Below are positions 12,076 to 24,033 of a stretch of 64,000 nucleotides of DNA, one piece after another. Source of the stretch: Atherinomorus stipes (taxonomy: Eukaryota > Chordata > Actinopteri > Atheriniformes > Atherinidae); NCBI GenBank assembly GCA_023101725.1, contig JALJCO010007818.1:434001-498000 (forward strand), in the 5' to 3' direction. Under the pieces are notes generated by a model. That model saw only the letters and a list, made by a program, of their open reading frames with translations. It was not told the origin of the DNA and did not search any database. Every line of letters begins with the position of its first letter. Within the stretch, counting starts at the first letter, position 1. The position numbers and the translations under genes are program-made.

Positions 12076-12879
12076 CAGCTCCCATCAAACCCCGCACGCT
12101 CACAATCACGCGCGTGCTCGCCACTCTTCAAATCAGATTTGCAAAACAAGATTAAGAGGTGGGCCCCATCTAAATGTCAGAGCCTGGCTCCTGTTTCCAG
12201 GCCCCCGCTGCAGGGAGGTTCTGGTTACTGACTGTGAAAAGAACAACTCGCTCGATTAGTCGCCAGCACCCATCTCACACACTGAGTCCAATATGAAGAG
12301 CGGTCACTCACTCTGCGGGTCAAAGACTCGCCGTTTAACACCGCGAGCTCAAGTTCCCCAGCAGAAGAATCCAATATGTTTCGTTTATCCGGGTGTGATG
12401 AGATCAGATGCCCGGGATGTATTGTGCCGCTGAATCTAGGCCACCTCAGTCAATGAAAGACGTGTTTAGAGGAGTGAAAGATGCGCACGTGCTTTGTAAA
12501 AGATTATTTTCCAGAACGTGACTGTCACTTGAGCCCAGTCCTAAACCCCGACGGGGGTTCGTGGTGATGGATGTGAGCAAAATCATTTTAAATCCACAAA
12601 GAAAACATTCGGGGGGGGGGGGGGGGGGGTTCATCACCAAACATGCTTATATGAAACGGAACCAAATGGGTCAAACTAAGCCGTTTGGAGAACAGCAGCC
12701 GTGTTTAACCAGTGCCACTATACCAGTTAGAAGTCAACTTTAAAGTAGCCTAGTTTTCCCACTGGTCATCCTCTAAAAATATTGACATTTAGCCGCACAA
12801 TCCTAGTGTGGGGGCCTGCCTGTCACTATGCCCCTGATAGATCATGCGCCCTGACTACCTACCGACAGAGATAGCCCTT

Positions 12880-12955
12880 TGGCTGACTGATAAAAGCGCG
12901 CGTGACTCTCACCCAGGAGTCTGTGGTATCGAATCCCGCCCGGACCCTCCGTTAC
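12880..12955 (+). repeat. tRNA-related segment (SINE head or decayed tRNA pseudogene)
   Basis: Shows an A-box-like TGGCTGACTGATAAAAGCG, a 5-bp stem GACTC/GAGTC enclosing an anticodon-like loop, and a B-box-like GGTATCGAATCCC with one extra base. There is no intact cloverleaf and no adjacent poly-A, so I read it as the head of an old SINE or a pseudogene. Confidence 0.5.
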
Positions 12956-15900
12956 CTTAACACTAGAAACAACTGTGTCCTTACGAACAGTCGACTTATA
13001 GAAAGCTCTGAACCTGATGTTAACATGAAACTACGTAACAGTGCTAATCTAGTTATGCTGGCACTGAATTTGATTAAAAACCACGTCATATTTATTTTTT
13101 AGTGAGTGTATTTAGGGACAACTCATCAACTCAGTTAATCAAAACTTTTACGGAGTTGAAAATAAACTAGGCTATAAAAATGCAAAAGTAGAGGCCTAAT
13201 AGACGTCTGGTCCTTAGACATCTGCGCTAAAATCAGTCTAGTGGATCTTAAAATGACAGTTTTTTTTCCCCATCTAAGACTAGTTTAGATTTAATAAGCT
13301 ACATAGGGATCAATGACTTAAAATGTTTTAAACCAACATTTGGCCATCAGTCAAACAGCTTACTTTATTTTTCATTTAAAACTTCTAGATTTGGGCTAAA
13401 ATATAGACCTATGGGCAAATAGACGGGCAAATTTCGGCCTAAATTTAGATGCAATGTCTTTGGCTCAGCAGGAGAGCTGCATCATCCAGCTTAATGTAAA
13501 CAGGAGGCTAGCAAGGCTGCTAGTTCATCTTTAAATTGTAAATGTGTAGGAAATATTGCCTGAACCAGATTTAATTAGCTAGTGAGGGAAAATAAAAACG
13601 AAGGTAGATGTTTCCAACATTTTTAAAGAGGAAAGTCACAGGTTGAGAGAAAACCCAGCCCTATCAGCAGCCGAGACAGCTCCCATCATAGAGCTAGCCA
13701 CACAAGGATCCACCACCAGACAGTAAACCAGAACTTATGGAGAAACAGCTGATCCCCTACGTCCACAGTACTGCACCCTCAAACTTTTAGAGAATATTAC
13801 AAATATTTCCTTTTGGTTGCCCAGATTATTAATGTGTTTAATGTGTATGTTTTATTTCTGTTGTCTCTCTAACATGACCACAGTTATCATAGCAGTGGAT
13901 GTGAGTGTGTGTTTTAGAGAAAAGTCTTGCCCATCCTTTGGCTCGCTCCGCCACTGCCTCCACCCGTATCTAATTTGTCTCTTAATCTGAGTTAATCTGC
14001 TTCTCCTGACTGTGATCTCTCAGGGATGCAGCAGCATCTCCTCTCCCCTGGAGAAAAAAAATGCTACTTTCATTTAACATCTCCTTTCATACTGTAGCCC
14101 TGGCTCACATTCACACGCGCACACTCCCTTTTCCTCCTCCGTAGTTTCCGTTGTCGTGGAAACTGCAGATAGAGAGACCTCTACGCGCATCTCTCTCGTT
14201 TTCTCCTCTCTCTCTCGGGGAGACTTAGAAGCGAATAACGCAATTAGGTCAAGACCAAGAAGCAGTGTGATATCAGGCATGTACGGGCTGCAGGGTAAAA
14301 AAGAGGCAAACAGGTGGCTGAGAGATACTCGGTGTGCAGGGGGGCGCGTGAGCCCCGAGGAAGCGGCTCAGTGTGGGTTTTATTAGACTAGAGCGTGTCC
14401 TTACGCACTCCGCGACAAGGAGACGGGGGACGAGGCGCCATGATCATCAAGTGGATGGGTGACCTGAGAGCGCGGAAAGAAAGAAAAATAGCGAGGGTGT
14501 CGGTTTAATGGAGGGGTGGGATCGATGGATGTGGGTCAGGTTTGATTTGGAGCCAGTCACGGGCGGAGAGGTCGGGGACACAGAGAAAAGCCCCCCCTCG
14601 GAGATATTGAAGGGAAGGGAGCAAATAGATGTGGTGGCAGCAGGGAGCTTGTTTCTAGACAAAAAGCAGATGGTCCTCTGCTGCAAAAGACTGAAACTGT
14701 TCAAATCTATCAACAAGCAGATACTCGCGATTACACCGAGATAAAAACCAGTCATGACGCGCAGCTTCAGATTCCGCGTAAGAATGAAAATCAGAAATGT
14801 GTCCCACCTTGCAGCTAAACTGGGTCAGCGCGGTCAGAACCATCGTGTCAGGATGAGACTTCACGTCACAGATCTAACAGATCTTCAGTCTGGATGTAGT
14901 CAGGAGCTCCTCTGTCTTTTGCTGCCTCCGACTCGCGTGCTCACCAGAAAAGGTTCATGCAACTCTCGTGGCATCGCGATGTTTAGCAGCAGAAAAAAAA
15001 AAGAAAAACAGCCCCTCAACTCTTTTCCACCACCCCAGTAAAACGCAGCCCATCTTCCCGTGCACACACACACATACATACACACCAGTCAGCTCAAACA
15101 TTTCCTTTAAATTCCACACGTCTCGGTCATATGACTCAGCAGAGCTTCCATGTGGATCACATTTCCAGCTCAGCATGCTGTGCAGTGCAAGCACCCACAA
15201 TTTTGCACGTAGCCTCTGCGACCGCGGAAGACTGCAGCAAAACAAATGTGAGGGGGGAAAAACACAAGGCTTCCTGCAGCGTGCTTTTCTCTAAAAGAGT
15301 AAAATGAAATCGGTTCTTACCAACAGGCGCTTTGGAGCTGATACAGCCCATTTTCGCAGCTGTATGTGGACCCCGTTTTTTAAGCGCAATCTATCACATT
15401 TTTCTCCCCAATCATCCTCGTGTAAGAGACGCTCAGCGTACCTCACTGATGGGAAGCTTCGGTCACTCTCCTCATCTACGGAGGCTCTGCAGGGTTCCGG
15501 GTTGGAAGCGGCAGCGCGCAGCGGTGCTCACAGCGCCGGGGCGGGAGGGAGTGTAGCCATCACTTCTGCTCCGTGTTGTCTGGTTCTTCTGAGTTTCTAC
15601 TTACTCCTAATCCGTACAAACAAAGCTTTGGTGCAGCTTTATCTTTGCTAGGATCAGGTGTACGTCAGCGGCCGCAGGTTCAGCACCACAGCGGACGGAC
15701 AGCGCTCTGTCTGGAGACAGCATGGGGTTCTGTCCGGCTTCTGAGCCACTCAGGTGGTGGAAATGGGGGGGTTCCTTTCCTGGTCACTGCCTCTCAAATT
15801 CACCTCCAGTCGCTTGCATGCCCTGTGTGCGCTCTTTTCTGTCAGAGAGCGAACTTTAGAGGCGGACACGTTGATACAAAAATCCCACCTTTATTCGTTT

Positions 15901-18139
15901 ATATGCTGCCAGCAGCGACTTTCCGCCTCCTGGATGTTTTTTTTTCTACTCCTGTAGGAGCGGAATGAGATATGATTGGCTGTTGTCACCGTGCTCAGGG
16001 AGGAGTCAGCTGTGCACGCAGAGGAGGAGCAAGTTGTGAACCAAGGATTGCGTTTCTTCTCATCTTCAAAGCAGCTGACATAATGACAAACGAGGAACAT
16101 GCTGCATATTTCAACAGGTCTGAAGGAGGTGATATGAAGCCGATGACAGCCTGGCAGAGAAGTTACACAAACCCGAAAAGAATAGATGTTTTGTTAGCAT
16201 TTTTTTTTCTCTTTTTGTTTTTGCTCTTTATTCCTCGAGTCAGAGGCGTTGTCACAATTCACAAATTTGGTAAAAGAAAAAGCTGGTGGTGGTGGGGGAA
16301 GGGGCGGTTATATTGTCACATTTTTACGCACAGTCTGTTTCAGGACAGCAGAACTATTTCACATCTCATTGAATGTCCTCGCTGGAGGCTTATTTAGACC
16401 TTAAAAGTCCATGCATCCTGTACTCATCCCTGTACAGTCACAGTAAGCCATTCTTAAAAAGAAAAAAATAGGAAAGAAAACGGTGGGGGTGACCTATTTG
16501 TAAACTTGCCTTTAAGCAAGTTTCTCCATCTTCATCCTCCCTCCGTCTCTTTTCATTTCAACGCCCACCAGGACTCTAAACATAGAGCTGCAGAGCTGCT
16601 GACCCACCAGGCCGCTCCTCCTCTGCGTCTATCATCTCCTGTGGAGGGAAGCCTTTTCTAGCCCCCAAATAAGATCATGCCGCAATTCCTGGATTGGTTG
16701 GATTTTATGCTGAGGAAATCAAATTATCCACTTTCAAAAGGGCACAAGCTTTAATTATGTGTCACTTGCTTATGAAGCATATCGACCACATATTGGTGCG
16801 GGAAACCAGCAGCTTTTAGTTTGTGTCAGTCAGAGCTGCAATAAAAAGAATTAGGCAGCGAAAGAGTCGTATTTTTTCTCGTAAATTGCTGCCTTTTTTT
16901 TTAAAAAAAAAACTGCATGCAGGGATTCAGGTAAAATAGACCGAGATGTTCTAGTTAAAGCTGTATACATGCTAAAAATATTGTGCTCCCAAAGGAGAAG
17001 TTATATCGAAGCCTTATGGCTCTCCATATGCGCGCAAAAGCGCGTGGTGGACCGGAGGGAGCAGAGGACTGCATCTTTAAGCGCAAAACTTTTCATGCAG
17101 CCAGGATTCTGAAAGCGACATGATGGAAGAGATTAAGTTAGACGCGTGCATACATGTCAATCTGTTCATCAGAAATTATACTTGTGGGAGGGTTGCCTTT
17201 GTCACGCAGTTTGGCGTGTTTTTCCACGTCTTCTCCAGCTTTAAGATGGAACAGCACTGCAGTCCTTTGCACCCCTCTCGTCTCCTGCACTTAACTGGCA
17301 TTTCATAACACTTCAAAGTTGCGGCAAATTCAGATGTGAAGCAGTCTGCTCAGCCCTGTCCAGGCCGCGCGCTCCTCCTGTGTGCGCTGCTCCAGCGCCA
17401 CCAAAAGGAAAGACGTGGTACGGGCAGAGGAGGGCGCAGGGGAGCGGAACGCCTGTTGCGCAGTGTGTGACTGCAGAGCTGAGGAGGACATGTGGAGATG
17501 TTGTTTTCTCGGAAGCATCTCCTGTTTTAAACTTTAATCTTTAGAGAAACCATTTAGAAAAATGTGCCATCATTTATGCTCTTTGTTCTGATCAAATATG
17601 CAGGAAATATTGATCATCCGTTTTTGCTTTGACACTCCGGTTTGTGGAGCAATTAAACAGCAACCGCAGAAAAGAAGTTATGAAAGCAAAAATGTTTTTT
17701 CTTTACCTTTTATCAGATTAAAGCATTTCGGAGGATTCACTCTGCATGAGGTTGGTGTGGGAAGGATTTTCGATCTGTCCTCATAATGAGGAAGCTGAGG
17801 GCTTTCGGCCTATACATGATCAACACTGCAGATGTGACGGATGGCACAAAAGTTCTGTGTGTCAGAGCAGAAGATCAGTAGATTTTATGATGATGATCTA
17901 GAATGACAACCAACTGGAAAGCATCAGTCTACATGTCCAGGAGGAGACAGCCTGTCCCCGCAGGGCTCTCAGATCCAGAGGCTTCGACAGAAGAAGACGC
18001 AAATGCAGGACCTGAGCAGAAAATGGTAAAAGAGACCGTGTAGACTGCAAGGCATCATTCCAGATCCTTCACAGAACACGTTTTCTTTTTAACTGACAAG
18101 AGAGAAATCTTTAAACTGTAATTCAAATGTACATTTCAG
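12956..18139. other. Repeat-poor intergenic stretch with CpG-bearing segment
   Basis: Few transposon ends are visible. About 14050-15750 is richer in CpG than its surroundings and could mark a promoter region, but no exon, TATA box or coding family is recognisable on either strand. A CA-type run lies near 15062-15084. Frames of 100-140 codons at 15300-16400 overlap each other and resemble nothing I know. Confidence 0.4.
16680..16860. promoter_or_regulatory. Candidate conserved noncoding element
   Basis: A non-repetitive block containing CTTTAATTATGTGTCACTTG and GCAATAAAAAGAATTAGG words, without open frame, inside the repeat-poor stretch. Judged by texture only. Confidence 0.22.
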
Positions 18140-18450
18140 TGTTGCCGTTGAAATAACACTGTAAAAAAAAGTCTGTAAAAAATACACTTGAAAATGTTAA
18201 ATAGCAGCAGTGAAGAACTGTAAATTTCAAAATTGCACATCAGCATATGTCACATTTCTGTAGATAGATTTAGGCTACAGTATCAAACTTTAACTTTTAC
18301 AAGTAAACTATGTAAAATACACAGTATTTTACGGTGATTTCTTTTCACACAGGAAAAATTGATGGGAAAAATATTGTAAAGTCAAAAATGAGTAATTACT
18401 GTAAAATTTACTGTATCATTCTGTACAAATTACAGATGTTCTTAATTTGG
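18140..18450. repeat. ACTGTAAA-type MITE-like repeat
   Basis: Starts CACTGTAAAAAAAAGTCTG and repeats TGTAAA, ACAGTATTTTACGG and TTACTGTAAAATTTACTG. This is a familiar low-complexity fish MITE texture; exact ends are not resolved. Confidence 0.4.
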
Positions 18451-18779
18451 ACATTTAAATTTAAAGTATTTGCCTTTAAGCAAAAACATACCTTCATAAA
18501 CATACCTTAATTTTACAGAGAAAATGAAACTTTCAATTGAGAAGCTCCTTTTGTATCACCATTCTGAAATATTTCTAATCTAAAACTTCCTTTTATTTGA
18601 TTTTTTTTTTCAATCCAATCAAAGTTTATTTCCTTTATGCTTACCTCTGAAAGCAGACTGATAAATCTCTAAAATTTCTTTTGAAGTCTTTGACCCCTGA
18701 GCTTATTTAGATCTTTAGAACTTGAAAAAATTGCGCACCCATATTAAACGGAGTATATCCCTGCAACTACAGTATATGA

Positions 18780-19125
18780 TCAGGGGGTCCCTGCAGCTGG
18801 GCCTTATGTGGCTAGGGGGCTGGCTCCTGGTGCGAATGGATCCCCAAGATATCGTTTCCTCACAGCAGTGTCATGCCAGATGGTTTTTACAGTTACTGTT
18901 TTTATACCTGTTCACTTAGAAGAGAGGAGTTGGGGGTTTGTAGTTAGGTGTGGAATTGGGAGGGGGTTGGGTGTGTGCATGTGTGTGTGTTGTGTTGTAT
19001 CTGGATGTGTGAAGGCTTGTTTTTATTTGAATTCACATTTTGTTTTTACTATGTCAAGCACTTTGTGTTGCTTTTTAATGGTATGAAAAGTGCTTTATAA
19101 ATAAAGCTTGATTTGATTTGATATA
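18780..19125 (+). mobile_element. LINE 3' end, L2-type tail
   Basis: Noncoding 3' region sharing GGCTGGCTC, GAATGGATCC, TATGTCAAGCACTTTGTG and a terminal TTTGATTTGATTTGA-type tail with the copy at 47640-48005. The tail AAGTGCTTTATAAATAAAG followed by short TTTGA repeats is typical of L2-like LINEs. Confidence 0.6.
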
Positions 19126-19621
19126 TAAAGAAAATTTGTGAGATTTTTGAAGATATGTAAGTATTACAAATGGTAAAGAATAAATAAGGATGGGACATGG
19201 TACAAATATAATACTTTTGGGCTGACTTAAAAAAATACTGATAAAGAAAAGTAGAACAAAATTTAAAAGTTTTAAGTGAAGATAGTTCATGAGATGTCTG
19301 TGAAATCGTTTGGTAAGGCAGGTTGATTTGAATAAACAGCGAGGTAAAAAAGGAAGCGTGGAAAGTACATTTAGAATAAAAGAATTAAATAAATTAAATT
19401 GAAACAGAAAAGGCTAAAATGGAAACAGGCAATAGAATATATACAGTGGAATACACACAACGGACATCAATGGGAAAGACATAATCGTAATCGTCATTAT
19501 CATCATCATCATTGTCACTGTCAATGTTCTCAATAAAATCTACTCGGAAAGAATAAGAGAAAAACAAAAAACCTTTCTCTTAATTAAAAGCAGTGGCCAA
19601 TAAGCGTTTTCAGACCTGATG

Positions 19622-19735
19622 TACACTATATCACCAAAAGTATTTGCACACCCATCCAAAAAATGTGAATCAAGAGTTCTAATCACTTCCATGGCCACAG
19701 GTGTATAAAATGAAGCAGTTATCATCACTACACCC
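19622..19735. mobile_element. Fragment of a Tc1/mariner-like element
   Basis: TACACTATATCACCAAAAGT, CACCCATCCAAA and CACAGGTGTATAAAAT in order match the end of a very common fish Tc1-like repeat. It abuts the 3' side of the adjacent LINE fragment. Confidence 0.5.
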
Positions 19736-21790
19736 AGATTTCTGGCCTGATTGGTGGTTTTTAGGTGTATGGACTGAAGTCCTGTGACAACCTGCTGTCG
19801 TTTCTCTTTGGCTCCAAAAACAATCACCTCAGTTTTGTTTTTGTTCAGCTGAAGAAAGTTGAGGCACATCCAGTCATTAATCTCATCAATACATTTACCA
19901 AGAGCCTGTACAGGGCCCCGGTCTCCTGGTGATACTGTAATATATAGCTGTGTGTCATCTGCGTAGCTATGGTAACTAATATTGTTGTTCTTTATAACCT
20001 GAGCCAGTGGGAGCATGTAGATGTTAAACAGAAGAGGCCCCAGGATAGAGCCCTGGGGAACTCCACAGGTCATTTTTGTCTGCTCAGATGTAAAATTGCC
20101 TACTGACACAAAGTACTTCCTGTTCTCCAAGTATGTCTTGAACCAGTTTAGTACAGAACTAGAGAGACCCACCCACTTCTCCAGTCGTTGGAGTAATATA
20201 ATGTGGTCAACTGTGTCAAATGCAGCACTGAGATCCAGTAAAACCAACACTGACATTTTACCAGTGTCAGTATTCAGACATATGTCATTCGTGACTTTGG
20301 TCAGTGCAGTCTCGGTGCTGTGATGCTGTCTAAAACCTGACTGGAAGACATCATAACGGTTTTTTTCTCTTAAAGGTGCCATGACATCAAATTTCACTTT
20401 TCTGGGGTTTTGGGTGTATAATATGATCTGTTGTGCACTGATGAGGCCATGTGAATGTCCAGAGTGAGAATCAAAGTTCCTGTTTATGGTCTGTCAGCTT
20501 TGTCTCTCTGCTCAGAAACAGTTGAATCAGACAGCAGGCTATCATTCTATGTAGTTCTATCATTCTACGTAATTTAGTTGCTCCAATAAGAGCACACAAT
20601 CAAGTAAACAGCGCCCCCCCCCTCTCTCTCTCTCCTAACGGTTTATGCACCGTCCGCTCCCCCCCTCCCCTCCCTGTCTGATTCAGCTTCGTGTATGGAG
20701 CTAGTAGTAACTTCTCTGCAGTCAGGTCTGGATTTTCAAACAAATGGATTTAAAAACAAACTTCTGCAGGAACACTGAGGGAGGGGGCCACAACCTTGTC
20801 ATTACCTGTAAGTTTATTTATTTTCTAAATGCTGTCTTGTCTGAAAAACGTAGCTCACTATCTGAACTGCCCATGTTGCTAGCAGTTAGCCTTTAGCAAA
20901 CTCCGACCGCAGCTTGACCTAGATTCTCCAAATAAGGTCATAGCGAAATAAGGTGTAGCCAATCAAAATGAAGTCAACGTGGTCTCCGGGTAAAGCTCCA
21001 TATCATCACCGGACCCAACTGTATTACTGAGGAAGTGAGGTCTGGCGTTTCAAAACAATACTCCGCTGTAAAAAATGTCGTTTTTTTCTTTGGAGTATTT
21101 ACATATAAAGTAATGCCAACAACATAAACTAGTTTTTAACTGTTATGTCATCACTCCTTTAAAAAGTCATTTAGCTGGTGAAAAGCTGCTTTTTCAATGA
21201 TCTTACTTAAAAATGGAAGATTGGAGATCGGCCTGTAGCTGCTCATCTGTGTCTTGTCTAGATTATCCTTTTTTTAGCAGAGGTTTGATCACAGCTGTTT
21301 TCAGTGACTTTGGGAAAACACCTGACGTTAGAGAGGAGTTCACAATCTGAAGCAGATCTGACTCCAAGGTCTTTGAGACCTTTTTAAAAAACCAGTGGGC
21401 AGGATGTCCAAACAGCAAGAGGAGGAGTTCAGTTGATACAAGATGTCCTCCAGTTCTTTGCTAGTAATGGGATAAAACTGTGTCATGGTGTTTAGACTTG
21501 GTGGATACGATACAAGACCTGAACCTGCTGTTGTTGAGCCAACAGCTTGTCTAATAATTTGGATTTTGTCTGTGAAAAATTTGGCAAAGTCATTGCAGGC
21601 TTTGGTGGAATAAAGTTCAGGTGCTACTGACAAAAGAGGGTTTGTTAGCCTGTCGACTGTAGCAAATAAGGCCCGAGCATTATGACTGTTTTTACTGATG
21701 TCAGAAAAATACGAATTCCTTGCATTCCTCAGCTGTAAATTATAAAAGTGAAGTTTCTCTGATGTCATGGGCGGCTGTAGCTCAGGTGAA
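19736..21790 (-). mobile_element. L2-like LINE, reverse transcriptase fragment, split by an insertion
   Basis: Minus-strand reading gives a pre-RT segment (TSEKLHFYNLQLRNARNSYF, about 21775 to 21340), then SYRPISNLPFLSKIIEKAA (to 21163), then GFRQHHSTETALTKV, LLDLSAAFDTVDH, TCGVPQGSILGPLLFN and YADDTQLY (20374 to 19736). The catalytic Asp residues of LSAAFDTVDH and YADD are intact, but there is a frameshift near 21270, the endonuclease domain is missing, the 3' end is lost and the frame is cut by the 785-bp insertion. Not functional. Confidence 0.88.
20374..21158. mobile_element. TTAA-flanked MITE (piggyBac-like) inside the LINE
   Basis: Flanked by TTAA at 20370-20373 and 21159-21162. Ends AGGTGCCATGACAT and ATGTCATCACTCCT are imperfect inverted repeats. 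Removing it and one TTAA rejoins the LINE frame (LNDFLK to EKNRYDVFQSGFR), which fixes its boundaries. No transposase inside. Confidence 0.8.
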
Positions 21791-21960
21791 TCCGAATGCA
21801 GCGCCACCTGAGATTTTTGGCTCATTTGGCTATGGTGCAACGTGAACGCGATCTCGGTCCGGAAGACCACCCCCGCCTCCCAGCCGAACCGAGTCCCCAA
21901 ATAGACCGGGACTGGGGGGATTTTTAATAAGCTAAAGAAATGAGGGGAGGGGGGGGAATG
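21788..21960. repeat. Partial copy of the 46109-46894 element
   Basis: Shares GCAGCGCCACCT, TTTGGCTATGGTGCAA, GTGAACGCGATCTCGGTCC and AGCCGA with that element's right half. Only one end is present. Confidence 0.6.
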
Positions 21961-21977
21961 AGCCATTGTGGATCAGA

Positions 21978-22375
21978 CTTCAGGAGTCGACTATAACATA
22001 TTACTAGACCATTTGAAAAACTGGGCTGAACTTTCTGGAACCACAATTCACTGGTTTTGGTCCTTTCTAAAAGATAGGAACTACTCTGTAGGTAACAAAT
22101 TGGAGTGAGAAAAAATAACCTGTGGAGTTCCCCAAGACTCCATCTTGAGGCCACTGCTGTTCAACATCTAAAAGCCACCACATCTCATTATGAATAACCA
22201 TCTCACCAGGAAACTATAGTCCAGTCCAAACACTGGTCAAGTTAAAGAACAGATGTGCCAGAACTTTCTTCTTTCTTCAATTAAATGACAATGACAAGGA
22301 AACAAAACATTGAAATAGTTTTTGGAGCCAAGGAAGAAAGATTAAAAGTCAGCAGTCAGAATACTGTAACCCTAG
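21978..22375 (+). mobile_element. Decayed L2-like LINE fragment, plus strand
   Basis: Plus-strand frames give DYNILLDHLKNWAELSGTT, ITCGVPQDSILRPLLFNI and, further on, a remnant of FGAKEER, matching the RT domain of the LINE at 19736-21790 but with stops and gaps. Confidence 0.7.
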
Positions 22376-23052
22376 AGTGAAGGATCCCCATGAGGAAACA
22401 CTGGAATTAAATATGTTAAGAATAAAAACAAAGATCAGTTAACCCCTAAAAATAATAAAAGATAGATATTAGCAAAGGAAATTAATATACACATAAAGGA
22501 ATCCCCCCCCCCAAAAAAAAAACAATATATATATATAAAATAAATATAGATGAAGCCAAACTAATTGAAAAAAGATAACATAAAAATAAGAAAAAATTCA
22601 GTTAAAAGCTAGACTAAAAAGATAGGCCATGAGGCTCTACTTTAAAAAAAATCAGCAGTTTCTGCAGCCCTGAAGTCTTCCAGCAGGCTGTTCCACAGAC
22701 GAGGATCGTGGTGATGGAACCAGGCCTCACCGTGACTTTTTAGTCCTCTCTAAAACACCGGTACCAGAGGACCTCAAGGTCCACAAGGGTTCATAGTTTA
22801 AAAGCATGTCAGATAAATGAAAAGGTCCAAGACTATTAAGACATTTATAAACCATTAAAAGAACCTCAAAATCAAAACAACTGTTAATTCATCATACTGT
22901 AACTGTTTCTTGCTCTCAATTATATTTCAAGATCAATTTATTGTCTCACAGGAAGCCAGTGTAAAGATCTGAGAGAGATGTGTTGCCTTTGTTTGGTCAT
23001 TGTAAGGACACAAGCAGCAGCAGGATTAGTTGCAGTTGTGTGTGTATACATA
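22376..23052. repeat. Old repeat-derived sequence
   Basis: About 22630-22990 contains CAGGCTGTTCCACAGACGAG and GGAAGCCAGTGTAAAGATCT, phrases from LINE-associated 3' sequence widespread in fish. The rest shows nothing recognisable. Confidence 0.4.
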
Positions 23053-23054
23053 TA

Positions 23055-23980
23055 CAGGGGTTGGACAATGAAACTGAAACACCTGCCATTTTAGTGTGGG
23101 AGGTTTCATGGCTGAATTGGACCAGCCTGGTGGCCAATCTTCATTAATCTTCAGCAGAATTAAATGTGCACCTCAGCTCTCCTGTTTCCACCAGAACTGT
23201 CCATCGGGAGCTCCACAGGGTGAATATACACGGTCGGGCTGCTAAAGCCAAACCTTTGGTCACTCGTGCCAATGCCAAATGTCGGTTTCAATGGTGCAAG
23301 GAGCACAAATCTTGGGCTGTGGACAATGTGAAACATGTATTGTTCTCTGATGAGTCCACCTTTACTGTTTTCCCCACATCCGGGAGAGTTTTTGGTGTAG
23401 AGAAGCCCCAAAGAAGCGTACCACCCAGATTGTTGCATGGCCAGAGTGAAGCATGGGGGTGGCTCAGTGATGGTTTGGGCTGCCATATCATGGCACTCAC
23501 TTGGCCCAATAGTTGTGCTAGATGGGCGTGTCACTGCCAAGGACTACCGAACCATTCTGGAGGACCATGTGCATCCAATGGTTCAAACATTGTATCCTGA
23601 AGGCAGTGCAGTGTATCAGGATGACAATGCACCAATACACACAGCAAGACTGGTGAAAGATTGGTTTGATGAGCATGAAAGTAAAGTTGAACATCTCCCA
23701 TGGCCTGCAAAGTCACCAGATCTAAATATTATTGAGCCACTTTGGGGAGTTTTGGAGGAGCTAGTCAAGAAACGTTTTCCTCCACCAGCATCACGTAGTG
23801 ACCTGGCCACTATCCTGCAAAAAGAATGGCTTAAAATCCCTCTGACCACTGTTCAGGACTTGTATATGTCATTTCGAAGACGAATTGTCTCTGTATTGGC
23901 TGCAGAAGGAGACCCCACACCATACTAATAAATTATTGTGGTCTAAAACCAAGTGTTTCAGTTTCATTGTCTAACCCCTG
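23055..23980 (+). mobile_element. Tc1-like transposon, internally deleted
   Basis: Inverted ends CAGGGGTTGGACAATGAAAC and its near-perfect complement, flanked by TA (23053-23054, 23981-23982). Length 926 bp, shorter than a typical 1.2-1.6 kb element. Confidence 0.92.
23166..23928 (+). pseudogene. Tc1-like transposase, N-terminally deleted and frameshifted
   Basis: The DDE catalytic domain is readable: LFSDESTF (first Asp), VYQDDNAPIHTA (second Asp) and SPDLNIIEPLWGVLEE (third acidic residue), ending GDPTPY. The paired helix-turn-helix region that binds the inverted repeats is missing. A frame change near 23395-23436 plus a TAG separates the two halves (VFG in one frame, MARVKHGGGSVMVWAAISWH in the next). 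Dead as an enzyme. Confidence 0.9.
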
Positions 23981-24033
23981 TATATATATATACTGTATAT
24001 ATATATATATATATATGTATTTATGAATACATA

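Noticed and set aside
12880..12955. Functional tRNA gene
   Set aside because: The B-box has an extra base, and acceptor stem pairing was not found.
15300..16400. Cluster of overlapping 70-140 codon frames
   Set aside because: No recognisable family, no splice-consistent chain and mutually exclusive frames; CpG-rich DNA is stop-poor by chance.
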